From contig NZ_JAMRXH010000016.1 of the NCBI RefSeq assembly GCF_023740735.1, positions 1 to 64,000 of the forward strand: a DNA stretch of 64,000 nt, read 5' to 3'. The first letter of the stretch is position 1. Every line of letters begins with the position of its first letter. Positions 49,847-57,977 of the stretch are shown here, in pieces. The notes under the pieces are model-generated. The model made no database searches, was not told where the DNA came from, and saw nothing but the letters and a program-made list of their open reading frames with translations. Position numbers and translations under genes: made by a program. The stretch comes from Nocardia sp. CDC159 (lineage in GTDB: Bacteria; Actinomycetota; Actinomycetes; Mycobacteriales; Mycobacteriaceae).

Positions 49847-50553
49847 CAGACTCGACCGTCCTCTCTCATCACGCCCGGCTTCGAGGTTATCGATGTCTCG
49901 TTCTACGCCCGGGGTACGACACGTTCGGGTTCCGCGGCCGAAACCTGCGCACCGGTCGCGACGGCCCGTGCGGCGCGGAACAGCAAACCGATGGTGTGCT
50001 CGGTAGGGAACGCGGAACACGAGGCCCCGAGGCGTCGGATCGCGACACCGCGAGCAACCTTAGGGACCGAACTGGGGACTACCAAACCGAAATGTGCACA
50101 CGTCTGTGGATAATCTGGGGACAGTTCACCCGCTGTTGTGCAGCCCCTGTGTACTACCTGGGGAAAAAGTGCCCGGATTCGCTCATATCCGCTGATAGAA
50201 ACCCATTTCTCCACTCATCCACCTGTGGATCGATAACGCCTCGGCGTGTCGCCGAAGATGAACGGCCGGGCGTGTTGGGTAAACAACGTTCTCTCCGAAT
50301 ATGGCCTACATCACAATACGGGTGGTCGGTTCTGAAAGTTGTCCCCAAATCTTCCCGAACTGGGGCTGAACCGATCGGTGACAACTTCACGCCACCGGCG
50401 CAATTGCGAAGCGACGAAATAGCTATTCAATAGCAATCTCGAGGGAGGGTCGGGGCTGGACGATATCCGTCCTCCGGAGAGCGAATGGGCGCAGCCGAAG
50501 ACCACCCTCGCGACACGAGGGTGGTCTTCGACGAATGCGCTAGTGCGACGCCG
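49847..50553. other. 700-bp non-coding region upstream of dnaB with DnaA-box-like sites
   Basis: No convincing gene. The stretch is AT-richer than its surroundings. A perfect DnaA box TTATCCACA lies at 50105-50113 (minus strand). Close variants are TAGTCCCCA (50073-50081, minus), CTGTCCCCA (50116-50124, minus), CGATCCACA (50224-50232, minus) and TTGTCCCCA (50339-50347, plus). A palindrome ATCCAC-CT-GTGGAT lies at 50217-50230. The group sits about 230-500 bp upstream of dnaB. A small hypothetical gene occupies the same place in mycobacteria but is not seen here. Confidence 0.55.
50497..50529 (-). terminator. Terminator of the rpsF-rplI operon
   Basis: A perfect 14-bp stem (50497-50510 with 50516-50529; arm GAAGACCACCCTCG) closes on a 5-base loop. 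It lies 25 bp past the rplI stop in the direction of transcription. No T-tract follows. Confidence 0.9.
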
Positions 50554-51009
50554 TCACTCGGCGGCGTTGACCTGCAGGTCGACCTTGGCGACCACATCGG
50601 GGTGCAGGTGCACCGCGATGCCGTGCTTGCCGGTGGTCTTGATGTGCGCCTTCGGCAGTTCGATGCTGCGCTTGTCGACGACCGGGCCACCGGCCGCCTT
50701 GATGGCGCCCGCGACGTCGGCCGCGGTGACCGAGCCGAACAGCTTGCCGGTGCCGGCGGTCTTCACCGACAGCGACACGCCGGTCAGGCCCTCGATGGCC
50801 TGCTTCAGCTCGTTGGCGTGGTCCAGATCGCGCACGCGGCGGGCGTCCTGCGCCCGGCGGATGCCCTCGACCTGCTTCTGCGCGCCCTTGCTGGCGGGAA
50901 TCGCCAGGCCGCGCGGCAGCAGGAAGTTGCGGCCGTAACCGTCCTTGACCTCCACGGTGTCGCCGGGGGCACCGAGGTTGTCCACATCAGCGGTAAGAAT
51001 CAGCTTCAT
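50554..51009 (-). CDS. rplI: 50S ribosomal protein L9, 151 aa
   Basis: Typical bL9: the N-terminal globular domain MKLILTADVDNLGAPGDTVE and VKDGYGRNFLLPRGLAIPAS, a long connecting helix, and the C-terminal domain LFGSVTAADVAGAI ... HIKTTGKHGIAVHLHPDVVA. It binds 23S rRNA in the L1-stalk region. Last gene of the operon, ended by a strong hairpin. Confidence 0.97.
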   Translation of the reverse strand: MKLILTADVDNLGAPGDTVEVKDGYGRNFLLPRGLAIPASKGAQKQVEGIRRAQDARRVRDLDHANELKQAIEGLTGVSLSVKTAGTGKLFGSVTAADVAGAIKAAGGPVVDKRSIELPKAHIKTTGKHGIAVHLHPDVVAKVDLQVNAAE

Positions 51010-51025
51010 CGTGTGCCTCCCGTTC

Positions 51026-51277
51026 TCAGCGAGCCGTGGACACGTAGGGCAGCAGCGCCACCTCGCGGCTGTTCTTCACCGCGATGGCGATGTCGCGCTG
51101 GTGCTGCACGCAGTTACCGGTGACGCGACGGGCACGGATCTTGCCGCGATCGCTGACGTACTTGCGCAGCAGTGCCGTGTCCTTGTAGTCGATCTTGACC
51201 GTGCCGGACTTGCCTTCCTTGCAGAAGGTGCACGCCTTCTTCTTCAGCACCTTTTCGCGCGCCGGTGCTTTGGCCAT
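51026..51277 (-). CDS. rpsR: 30S ribosomal protein S18 (Cys-containing form), 83 aa
   Basis: bS18 with CTFC in the N-terminal part and a further Cys in TGNCVQHQRDIAIAVK. It is the Cys-containing, likely zinc-binding paralogue as opposed to the Cys-free, zinc-starvation form. The core KIDYKDTALLRKYVSDRGKI is typical. It lies between ssb and rplI, as in mycobacteria (rpsR1). Confidence 0.96.
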   Translation of the reverse strand: MAKAPAREKVLKKKACTFCKEGKSGTVKIDYKDTALLRKYVSDRGKIRARRVTGNCVQHQRDIAIAVKNSREVALLPYVSTAR

Positions 51278-51331
51278 TGTCTTACTCCGTTATGCCTGGG
51301 AGCCGGGTGGGCTCCTGGTGAAAGCCGTTGC

Positions 51332-51865
51332 CTAGAACGGCGGTTCATCGTCCATGCCGCCCCCGAAGGAGCCGGCCGCGGGGGCGCTGCCCCAGGGATC
51401 GTCGCCGGCGTTCTGTCCGCCGCGATTGCCTCCGCTGTTGCCGCCGAAGCCCCCACCACCTCCGCCGGAGTTGCCGCCGAAGCCGCCGCCACCACCGCCG
51501 CGGGTGGTCTTGTTGATCTTGGCGGTGGCGTACCGCAGCGAGGGACCGACCTCGTCGACCTCGAGCTCGACGACCGTGCGCTTCTCACCCTCGCGGGTCT
51601 CGTAGGAGCGCTGCTTGAGCCGTCCGCTCACGATCACGCGAGCGCCTCGGGTCAGGCTCTCGGCGACATTCTCCGCAGCTTCGCGCCAGATGTTGCAGCG
51701 AAGGAACAGCGCCTCGCCGTCTTTCCACTCGTTGCTGTTCCGGTCGAATACGCGGGGCGTCGACGCGACGGTGAAGTTCGCGACCGCCTGGCCCGCGGGT
51801 GTGAAACGAAGCTCCGGATCGGCCGTCAAATTTCCGATGACGGTGATGACCGTGTCGCCTGCCAT
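51332..51865 (-). CDS. ssb: Single-stranded DNA-binding protein, 177 aa
   Basis: OB-fold domain (residues 1-~115: DTVITVIGNLTADPELRFTP, FLRCNIWREAAENVAESL, RLKQRSYETREGEKRTVVEL), a Gly-rich linker (GGGGGGFGGNSGG repeats) and the acidic protein-interaction tip DDEPPF. It protects single-stranded DNA and recruits replication and repair partners. AGGAGG precedes the ATG at 51865. The linker repeats may vary in length between strains. Confidence 0.96.
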   Translation of the reverse strand: MAGDTVITVIGNLTADPELRFTPAGQAVANFTVASTPRVFDRNSNEWKDGEALFLRCNIWREAAENVAESLTRGARVIVSGRLKQRSYETREGEKRTVVELEVDEVGPSLRYATAKINKTTRGGGGGGFGGNSGGGGGGFGGNSGGNRGGQNAGDDPWGSAPAAGSFGGGMDDEPPF

Positions 51866-51969
51866 GGTTCCTCCTGGTCTCCGGTGCAGTCCGCACAATG
51901 CACTCGCCTGTTGCGCTAGAGCCTAGAGACAGGCACCGACGTCTACGAGTGGCGTGCGGGGAGGGGGGA

Positions 51970-52260
51970 TTACTTCTTGTCGTTGCGCAGCACCTTGGTG
52001 CGCAGCACCGACTCGTTCAGCCCCAGCTGACGATCCAGCTCGCTCACCGTGTCGGGCTCGGCGGTCACGTTGACGACCGCGTAGATGCCCTCGCTCTGCT
52101 TGGCGATTTCGTAGGCCAGCCGACGGCGGCCCCAGATGTCGACGTTGTCGACCTTGCCACCCTGCTGCGAGACCACGCTCAGCATCTTGTCCAGGTTCGG
52201 ACCGACGGTGCGCTCGTCCAGGGTTGGATCGAGAATGACCATCACTTCGTAATGACGCAC
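51970..52260 (-). CDS. rpsF: 30S ribosomal protein S6, 96 aa
   Basis: bS6 sequence VRHYEVMVILDPTLDERTVG ... DIWGRRRLAYEIAKQSEGIYAV, binding partner of S18. GTG start at 52260 with GGAGGTGATGG upstream. First gene of the rpsF-ssb-rpsR-rplI operon. The 173-bp gap to the divergent GT87 gene must contain its promoter. Confidence 0.96.
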   Translation of the reverse strand: MRHYEVMVILDPTLDERTVGPNLDKMLSVVSQQGGKVDNVDIWGRRRLAYEIAKQSEGIYAVVNVTAEPDTVSELDRQLGLNESVLRTKVLRNDKK

Positions 52261-52433
52261 GGGAACCCATCACCTCCTGTGGACTAAGGACGGCCCACGG
52301 ACGGTCCGTGGGCAGGAGGGTCGTTGCGTCAGCAACCCGACAAGGCTACATGAACGGGTCGCGACCAGCGAAATCGATCCCCCGCCGGGAGGAATGCGGG
52401 CATCGGCGCGGTATGCCACTTATCGTGGTGCCC

Positions 52434-53792
52434 ATGCCGAACCGACCCGTCGCCGATGTCGCCGTGGGCCGGATCGCCGCCGTCACCGCGACCCTGCTGT
52501 GCGGGGTGACGCTGGTGTTCGCCTATCTCAACAAGGCGCGCTGCGCGGGCGGCCCGTTCACCGAGGACGGCCGCAGCGAGCTGTTCGACCAGGTGAAGGA
52601 CGCCCGGGTCTGCTATTCCGATATCCAGTACCTGTGGCTGGGCCGCAGCATCAACGAGCACGTCTTCCCCTATATAACCGGCGGCATCACGCCCGACGGC
52701 GCGCTGACCGGCGGCGCCGTGGAATATCCGGTGCTCAGCGGCCTGCTCATGTGGCTGGGCGCGACCGGCGCCCACGACGACGCGGCCTTCCTGCTGCATT
52801 CGGCGCTGCTGCTGGCGCCGTTCGCCCTGGTGACCGCGTGGCTGCTGGGCCGGATGTCCGGTGCGGCCGCGCTGTTGTGGTCGGCGGGACCGCCGCTGGT
52901 GCTCTATGCCTTCCACAACTGGGAATTGCCCGTGGTGTGCACGGCCGTGGCGGCGGTGTACGTCGTCACGGCGCTGACCCGATATTCGTTGCGCACCAGA
53001 GGGATCATCGCGGCGGTGCTGCTGGGAATCGGCTTCTGCCTGAAGCTGTACCCGGGCATCTTCGTCGTGCCGCTGGCGCTGTACGTGCTGGTCGGCGCCG
53101 ACCGCGGCGCGGGGCGTCGCGATGTGCGCGGCGCGCTGGCGGTGCTGGGCGCGGCGCTGGCGACGGTGGTCGCGATCAATCTGCCGTTCGCGCTGGCCGG
53201 ATACGACGGCTGGCGCGCCTCGATCACCTTCCAGCAGCTGCGCCAGGCCGATATCACCACGAATTCCATCTGGTACTGGGGGGTTCGGCCGATGTTCGCC
53301 GATACGTCCACCGGTGAGACTTCCTTCCAGGACGTGGTCTCGACCGCGTCGCCGATGCTGGTGCTGGCCGCGTTCGCGCTGGCGGTGTGGCTGGGGTGGA
53401 AGCGCTACCAGGCCACCGGCACCTATCCGTGGATCGGGGTGAGCGGGGCGATGCTGTGTGGCTTCCTGCTGTTCCACAAGGTGCATTCGCCGCAGTACAC
53501 GCTGTGGCTGATCCCGTTCCTGGTGCTGCTCGAGGTGTCCCGGCCCGCGATCGTGGGCTATCTGCTGGCCGACGCGGCCATCGGCATCGGCGTCTTCCGC
53601 TACTTCTACGCGCTGGGGATGGGTGAGTCGGCCAGCGTCGAGGAGAACATCGTGCAGTTCGGTGTGTGGGGGCGCGCGATACTGCTGGTGTACTTCTTCT
53701 TCGCCTTCCTGCGCGCGCGCGAACGCGGGCGGCGCGAGGCGCCGCGGGCCGAGTCGGCGCCGGCCGGTGAATTGGTCTCGGCCGCCTCCTGA
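52434..53792 (+). CDS. GT87-like (DUF2029) membrane glycosyltransferase, 452 aa
   Basis: Polytopic membrane protein of about ten TM helices with the GT-C layout: RIAAVTATLLCGVTLVFAYL at the start, an exoplasmic DxQ-type loop (VCYSDIQYLWLGRSINEH), and VEYPVLSGLLMWLGA, a motif shared with the second GT87 gene at 59.2 kb (MEYPVLSGLYQWLS). Mycobacterial relatives use polyprenyl-phosphate sugars for wall glycans. The ATG at 52434 has TATCGT seven bases upstream, a leaderless -10; ATG 52413 is also possible. It is divergent from rpsF. Confidence 0.82.
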   Translation: MPNRPVADVAVGRIAAVTATLLCGVTLVFAYLNKARCAGGPFTEDGRSELFDQVKDARVCYSDIQYLWLGRSINEHVFPYITGGITPDGALTGGAVEYPVLSGLLMWLGATGAHDDAAFLLHSALLLAPFALVTAWLLGRMSGAAALLWSAGPPLVLYAFHNWELPVVCTAVAAVYVVTALTRYSLRTRGIIAAVLLGIGFCLKLYPGIFVVPLALYVLVGADRGAGRRDVRGALAVLGAALATVVAINLPFALAGYDGWRASITFQQLRQADITTNSIWYWGVRPMFADTSTGETSFQDVVSTASPMLVLAAFALAVWLGWKRYQATGTYPWIGVSGAMLCGFLLFHKVHSPQYTLWLIPFLVLLEVSRPAIVGYLLADAAIGIGVFRYFYALGMGESASVEENIVQFGVWGRAILLVYFFFAFLRARERGRREAPRAESAPAGELVSAAS

Positions 53793-53793
53793 T

Positions 53794-54330
53794 TCAGCGC
53801 GCCCGGCGCGCTCGGAACGCCGCGCTTTTCATCCGGTTGCCGCACCGGGTCATATCGCACCAGCGGCGTGCGCCCGCGCGCGAGGTATCGACGTAGAGCC
53901 GGGTGCATTCGGTGTGCTCGCATTCCTTGAGGCGGGCCCGATCGGGCCCGCCGAGCAGCTCGATCCCCGCGCGGGCGATCGCCGCCAGCGCCGCGTCGAC
54001 CGGGCCGGTGCGGCGGACCGTCGCGTCGGCGGTCAGCGCGACCATCGGCGGTGCGCCGGAGGCGAACTCGTTGAGCAGGGCGCGGTCGTCCGGATCGAAC
54101 GGCCGCTCCAGCCGCGCGGCCGTGGCCAGCCGATAGATCGCCTCGCGCAGCGCGATCGCCCGGCGCAGCGCGGTCTCGTCGCCGTCCGGATCGGCATCGA
54201 GCAGTTCTGCCTCGACCAGCCAGTGCGCGAGGTCGGCCGGGGTGAGCAGCCGTTCGCGCGATTCGGTGCGGCGGGCGTGGACAGTACCGGCGAAGTCCAG
54301 GGCCAGATTCCCGCTGACGAAGGTGTACAC
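53794..54330 (-). CDS. CGNR zinc-finger regulator (ABATE domain), 178 aa
   Basis: N-terminal ABATE-type domain (TFVSGNLALDFAGTVHARRT, LTPADLAHWLVEAELL) and a C-terminal CGNR zinc finger: CEHTECTRLYVDTS followed by RRWCDMTRCGNRMKSAAFRA, which gives four Cys ligands. The family is thought to act in transcription control and commonly sits divergent to the exporter it regulates. The GTG at 54330 is only 10 bp from the first of two operator-like repeats. The gene ends 1 bp from the convergent GT87 stop. Confidence 0.88.
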   Translation of the reverse strand: MYTFVSGNLALDFAGTVHARRTESRERLLTPADLAHWLVEAELLDADPDGDETALRRAIALREAIYRLATAARLERPFDPDDRALLNEFASGAPPMVALTADATVRRTGPVDAALAAIARAGIELLGGPDRARLKECEHTECTRLYVDTSRAGARRWCDMTRCGNRMKSAAFRARRAR

Positions 54331-54339
54331 GGTCCCATG

Positions 54340-54400
54340 GTAACCGCCTTGACAGGTTACGTGAGGCGATGCGACGGTGATAACCGTCTTAGGCGGTTAC
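54340..54400. promoter_or_regulatory. Twin 21-bp operators between the CGNR regulator and DMT exporter
   Basis: Two imperfect palindromic copies lie at 54340-54360 and 54380-54400, starting GTAACCGCCTT and ATAACCGTCTT and both ending GGTTAC. They agree at 15 of 21 positions. Each has TAACC/GGTTA-type arms, and they are exactly 40 bp apart (about four helical turns, so on the same DNA face). The pair fills the gap between the two divergent starts. Confidence 0.75.
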
Positions 54401-54412
54401 TTTGGAGGGTTC

Positions 54413-55312
54413 GTGAAGTCTCGAGTGCTGGACACGGTCGCGCCGACGGCCTTCATCCTGATGTGGAGCAGCGCGTTCATCGCCGGGATCATCGGGGTGG
54501 GCGCGGCCCCGCCGCTGCTGGTGCTGTTCGTCCGGTTCGGGCTCGCGGCCATCGCGCTGACGCTGTATGCCCTTGCGGTGCGTGCCGTGTGGCCGCGCGG
54601 CGGTCAGCTCGGCCATGTGCTGGTGGTCGGCCTGCTGATGCAGCTGGTGCAGTTCGCCGCGTTCTACACCGCGATGGCCGAACATGTATCGGCGGCGGTG
54701 ATCTCACTGGTGCAGGGGCTGAATCCGGTGGTGATCGCGCTGTTCGCCGGGCGGGTGCTGGGGGAGACGGTCACGCCGCGGCAGTGGCTGGGCTTCGGCA
54801 TCGGGGGAGCGGGGGTGGGCCTGGCCGTCGTCGACCAGTCGGCATTCTCGCTGTCGGGGCTGATCTTCTGCGTATTCGGGCTGCTGGGTCTGAGCCTGGG
54901 CACGGTCTATCAGAAGCGATTCGCCCCGGCCGTCGATCCGCGCGCGGCCACGGCCCTACACGTTGCCGTCAGCACCCCGGCGGTGGGGCTGATGGCCCTG
55001 CTGCGCAGCGATTTTCACGTCTACGACGCGGGTAGATTGGCCGGGTCCCTGGCGTGGATGGTGCTGGTGAATTCGATGGGCGCGTTCCTGCTGCTGAACG
55101 CCCTGCTGCGGCGCTGGGATACGACCCGGGTCGGCAGGCTGTTCTTCGCCACCCCGGTGGTGACGGCGCTGCTGGCGTGGGTGGTGATCGACCAGCCGTT
55201 GCGGCCGTTGACGATCGGCGGGCTTGCGGTCGGTGTCATCGGAATGGTTTTGGCCGCTCGGGGCAGCGTCGCGCCGACGAAACAGGGTGCGCGCGAGCCG
55301 GTTCCGGCGTAA
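54413..55312 (+). CDS. DMT-superfamily (EamA) transporter, 299 aa
   Basis: Ten hydrophobic segments in two EamA repeats, starting VAPTAFILMWSSAFIAGIIG and including AISLVQGLNPVVIALFAGRVLGE, the signature end of the first repeat, and LLNALLRRWDTTRVGRLFFATPVVTALLAW in the second. Members export metabolites, amino acids or toxic compounds. GGAGG lies four bases before the GTG at 54413. It is divergent from the CGNR regulator and downstream of two shared operators, so it is probably the regulated target. Confidence 0.87.
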   Translation: MKSRVLDTVAPTAFILMWSSAFIAGIIGVGAAPPLLVLFVRFGLAAIALTLYALAVRAVWPRGGQLGHVLVVGLLMQLVQFAAFYTAMAEHVSAAVISLVQGLNPVVIALFAGRVLGETVTPRQWLGFGIGGAGVGLAVVDQSAFSLSGLIFCVFGLLGLSLGTVYQKRFAPAVDPRAATALHVAVSTPAVGLMALLRSDFHVYDAGRLAGSLAWMVLVNSMGAFLLLNALLRRWDTTRVGRLFFATPVVTALLAWVVIDQPLRPLTIGGLAVGVIGMVLAARGSVAPTKQGAREPVPA

Positions 55313-55531
55313 CTCCCTTGCTGCCACCCGTGAGGTGCTTGGCCCGAGACGGTCGGCTACGAGAGCCTGGCGGTCGCGGCGACCAGCAGCCCTGGTCACC
55401 GCCTCCCCGCGGGCGTCCACCGCCGCGATGGAGCGTCGGACCACCCGGGGGCAGACCGAGATCACCTGGCGCACCGGCATAACACCGATCGCATCTGCCG
55501 AAAACGGCTGCGCGCGAGCCGGTCCGGACAA
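55313..55531. other. Intergenic region without recognised feature
   Basis: 219 bp between the convergent DMT exporter and MerR regulator. It reads open in some frames but no family is recognised. It could hold a decayed gene remnant; I cannot support that. Confidence 0.35.
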
Positions 55532-55906
55532 TCAGGGCGTCGCGGCGGCATCCCCGTTCGCGGCGCGGATCACCCCGTCGAGCACCTCGCGCGTGCGATG
55601 CAGATCCTTGATGCAGGCGTCGATGCGATCCCGTTCGGCCGCAAGGGTTTCGGTGAGGAACGGGGTGGCGCGCGCATTGGGCGTGCCGTCGGAGTCGTGG
55701 ATGCAGGGCAGCAGTTCGACCAGGGTGCGGCTGGGCAGGCCAGCGGCGAACATCTCCTGAATGCGGATCACCCGGTCCACCGCGGACTCGGGATATTCGC
55801 GCTGCCCGCCCCCGGTGCGGGTGGACGCGAGCAGACCCTGAGCCTCGTAGTAGCGCAGCGATCGCACGCTCACCCCGGTGCGACGCGCCAGCTCACCGAT
55901 TCGCAC
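55532..55906 (-). CDS. MerR-family regulator, 124 aa
   Basis: Typical MerR: HTH VRIGELARRTGVSVRSLRYYEAQGLL, wing RTGGGQREYPESAVDRVIRIQEM, then the dimerisation helix (TLAAERDRIDACIKDLHRTREVL). There are few C-terminal residues for metal sensing, so it is probably a redox or small-molecule sensor. The GTG at 55906 has AAGGAG seven bases upstream; an ATG at 55930 is less likely, as it lies inside the operator. It is divergent from the OYE gene with a classical MerR promoter between them. Confidence 0.88.
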   Translation of the reverse strand: MRIGELARRTGVSVRSLRYYEAQGLLASTRTGGGQREYPESAVDRVIRIQEMFAAGLPSRTLVELLPCIHDSDGTPNARATPFLTETLAAERDRIDACIKDLHRTREVLDGVIRAANGDAAATP

Positions 55907-55917
55907 GGATTCACTCC

Positions 55918-55949
55918 TTGCACCTGACATTGATGTCAGGTTCTACCGT
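55918..55949 (+). promoter_or_regulatory. MerR-type promoter of the OYE gene
   Basis: The -35-like TTGCAC (55918-55923) and -10 TACCGT (55944-55949) are 20 bp apart. An 18-bp palindrome with 8-bp arms (CCTGACAT-TG-ATGTCAGG, 55923-55940) lies in the spacer. Overlong spacers holding the operator are the hallmark of MerR-activated promoters. The ATG follows the -10 by six bases, so the transcript is leaderless. Confidence 0.8.
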
Positions 55950-55955
55950 ACGCCC

Positions 55956-57053
55956 ATGTTGCTGCTGACCGAATACCGCACCGACCATCTCACCCTGCCC
56001 AATCGGGTGGTGATGGCGCCCATGACCCGGCTGCGCTCGCGGCCCGACGGCTCGCCCACCGCCGACGTGGCGGACTACTACGCCCAGCGGGCGGCGGCCG
56101 GACTCATTGTGACCGAGGGCATTTGGCCGCACAGCTCCGGTCAGAGCGAGGCCTGGGTGCCCGGCCTGCAGACCGATGCGCACGTGGCGGCGTGGCGGCG
56201 GGTGACCGAGGCGGTGCACGCCGCGGGCGGGCGCATCTTCGCGCAGCTCATGCACGGCGGACGCAAGGGGCATCCGCTGGCCCGCATCGATGGCACGCTG
56301 CCCGCGGGCCCGTCGGCGGTCTCCGACGACGATGTGCTGCATCTGATCGACGGCGGCAAGGCGCGCTCGCTGACTCCGCGGGCCATGACCCGGGCCGATA
56401 TCGCCGCCACGATCGAGCAGTACGCGGCCGCCGCCCGCAATGCGCTGAAAGCCGGGTTCGACGGAGTCGAGATCCATGGCGCCAACAGCTATCTGGTGCA
56501 CCAGTTCCTGGCCGACAACACCAATCTGCGCACCGACGAATACGGCGGCTCGAACACCAACCGACTTCGGTTCGCACTGGAGGTCACCGATGCCGTTGCG
56601 GCGGAGGTGGGTTCGCGGCGCACGGCCATCCGGCTGTCGCCCGGCAATCCGCAGTTCGGTATGCGCGAGGACGATCCGGCACCGCTGTATCGCGCCCTGG
56701 TCGCGGAATTGGCCCGCCGCGATCTGGCCTATCTGCATCTGATCGACAACGACGACTATCCCGCCCTGATCGATCTGCGACCGCGCTGGACGGGTCCGTT
56801 GATCGCGAATGTCGGCGAGAATCGGGACGCCACCGATGCGGCCGCCGCCGAAGGGGTATTGCGCCGCGGCCATGCCGATCTGGTCTCCTTCGGCCGCGCC
56901 TTCATCTCGAATCCGGATCTGGTGCAGCGCATCACGCACAACCATCCGCTCGCTCCGATTCGCGAGGACGTTCTCTATGGCCGTACCGCCGCGGGGTACA
57001 CCGATTACCCGGTCTGGGATGCCGCCGCGCGACACAATAGCTCCGCGGCCTGA
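55956..57053 (+). CDS. Old-yellow-enzyme family flavin reductase, 365 aa
   Basis: FMN-dependent ene-reductase of the OYE/NemA family. The TIM barrel starts LTLPNRVVMAPMTRLRS; the substrate anion-binding pair is in EIHGANSYLVHQF (His/Asn), followed by TDEYGGSNTNRLRF, and the phosphate site is near VSFGRAFISNPDL. It reduces activated C=C bonds of electrophiles such as quinones, maleimides or nitro compounds using NAD(P)H. It is divergent from a MerR regulator that almost certainly activates it. Leaderless ATG at 55956. Confidence 0.9.
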   Translation: MLLLTEYRTDHLTLPNRVVMAPMTRLRSRPDGSPTADVADYYAQRAAAGLIVTEGIWPHSSGQSEAWVPGLQTDAHVAAWRRVTEAVHAAGGRIFAQLMHGGRKGHPLARIDGTLPAGPSAVSDDDVLHLIDGGKARSLTPRAMTRADIAATIEQYAAAARNALKAGFDGVEIHGANSYLVHQFLADNTNLRTDEYGGSNTNRLRFALEVTDAVAAEVGSRRTAIRLSPGNPQFGMREDDPAPLYRALVAELARRDLAYLHLIDNDDYPALIDLRPRWTGPLIANVGENRDATDAAAAEGVLRRGHADLVSFGRAFISNPDLVQRITHNHPLAPIREDVLYGRTAAGYTDYPVWDAAARHNSSAA

Positions 57054-57192
57054 TCGACAGCGGTCATCGACGCAGCCGATAAAGCAGCAAATTCTCGGCT
57101 ACATGGGATGATTCGGGCCGAGCCGCGAAACGAAGTATCGAAAACCGCCGGCTCACTGCAATTCGGCCCGGTTGCCGCTACGCTGCCCGTCT

Positions 57193-57915
57193 ATGACCCT
57201 GATCTCATCGGAGGCGGCGCTCGAGGCCGACGCTCCCATTGCGGAGCGTCGGCAGCGACCTGCCTGGATCCAGCGGGTTAGAGAGTTTCGTCCGGGCCCG
57301 CTGCACGCGTCGGCGATCGTTTCCTGTGTGGTGGCCTACAAATCGTTCGAGATGTCCTATGCCGCACTACACAACCTCGCTATCCGCAATCTCGTGCCAC
57401 CGGAGCTGGCCGCGAACGTGCCGATAGTGACCGATGGGTTAATGGTCGGGTCAATTATTGCCACGGCGTCCTTCCGCAAGGGCGGCCTGGGCTGGTGGTA
57501 CGCCACCGTGCTGTTCGTGTTGTCGACGCTGCTGTCTGTGGCGGGCAATATCGAGTACGCCCGCGAAATCGGCGGGGGCTATGTATCGGTCGGCATCTAC
57601 GCCGGGATGCCGATGACGATGATGTTCGCCGTTCACCTCACGCTGATGCTGTGGAGCCGTCGCCGGGAGCGCCATCCGCAGCGGGCCATCGCCGAGAGCG
57701 AACCGGTGCGGCCGGTCGAAGCGGAGGCGAAATCGGCACCCCCGCCGGAGGAGTTCTCGGTGCCGGATATGTTCGACATGTCCGACCTCCCAACGGAACC
57801 CGAGCGTCGCCCGGTCTCGGGCCCGTTCATCGCCCCCGAACTCACCGAGCCCAATCGCTTCGCACCCCTGGTGGAGCACCGCCCGCTCGTCCACCTCGGC
57901 GAACGCACGGGGTGA
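57193..57915 (+). CDS. DUF2637 membrane protein, 240 aa
   Basis: DUF2637 domain with four hydrophobic segments (LHASAIVSCVVAYKSFEMSY, VTDGLMVGSIIATASF, WWYATVLFVLSTLLSVAGNI, YAGMPMTMMFAVHLTLML), followed by an acidic Pro-rich cytoplasmic tail of about 80 residues. DUF2637 proteins are common in actinobacterial chromosomes and conjugative plasmids; the function is unknown. TACGCT eight bases before the ATG may be a leaderless -10. Confidence 0.78.
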   Translation: MTLISSEAALEADAPIAERRQRPAWIQRVREFRPGPLHASAIVSCVVAYKSFEMSYAALHNLAIRNLVPPELAANVPIVTDGLMVGSIIATASFRKGGLGWWYATVLFVLSTLLSVAGNIEYAREIGGGYVSVGIYAGMPMTMMFAVHLTLMLWSRRRERHPQRAIAESEPVRPVEAEAKSAPPPEEFSVPDMFDMSDLPTEPERRPVSGPFIAPELTEPNRFAPLVEHRPLVHLGERTG

Positions 57916-57977
57916 GGCGCATACCGCAGTCCTGATACCCGTACAGTCCGTCCGAACTCGACCGATGGAGCCGTCAC

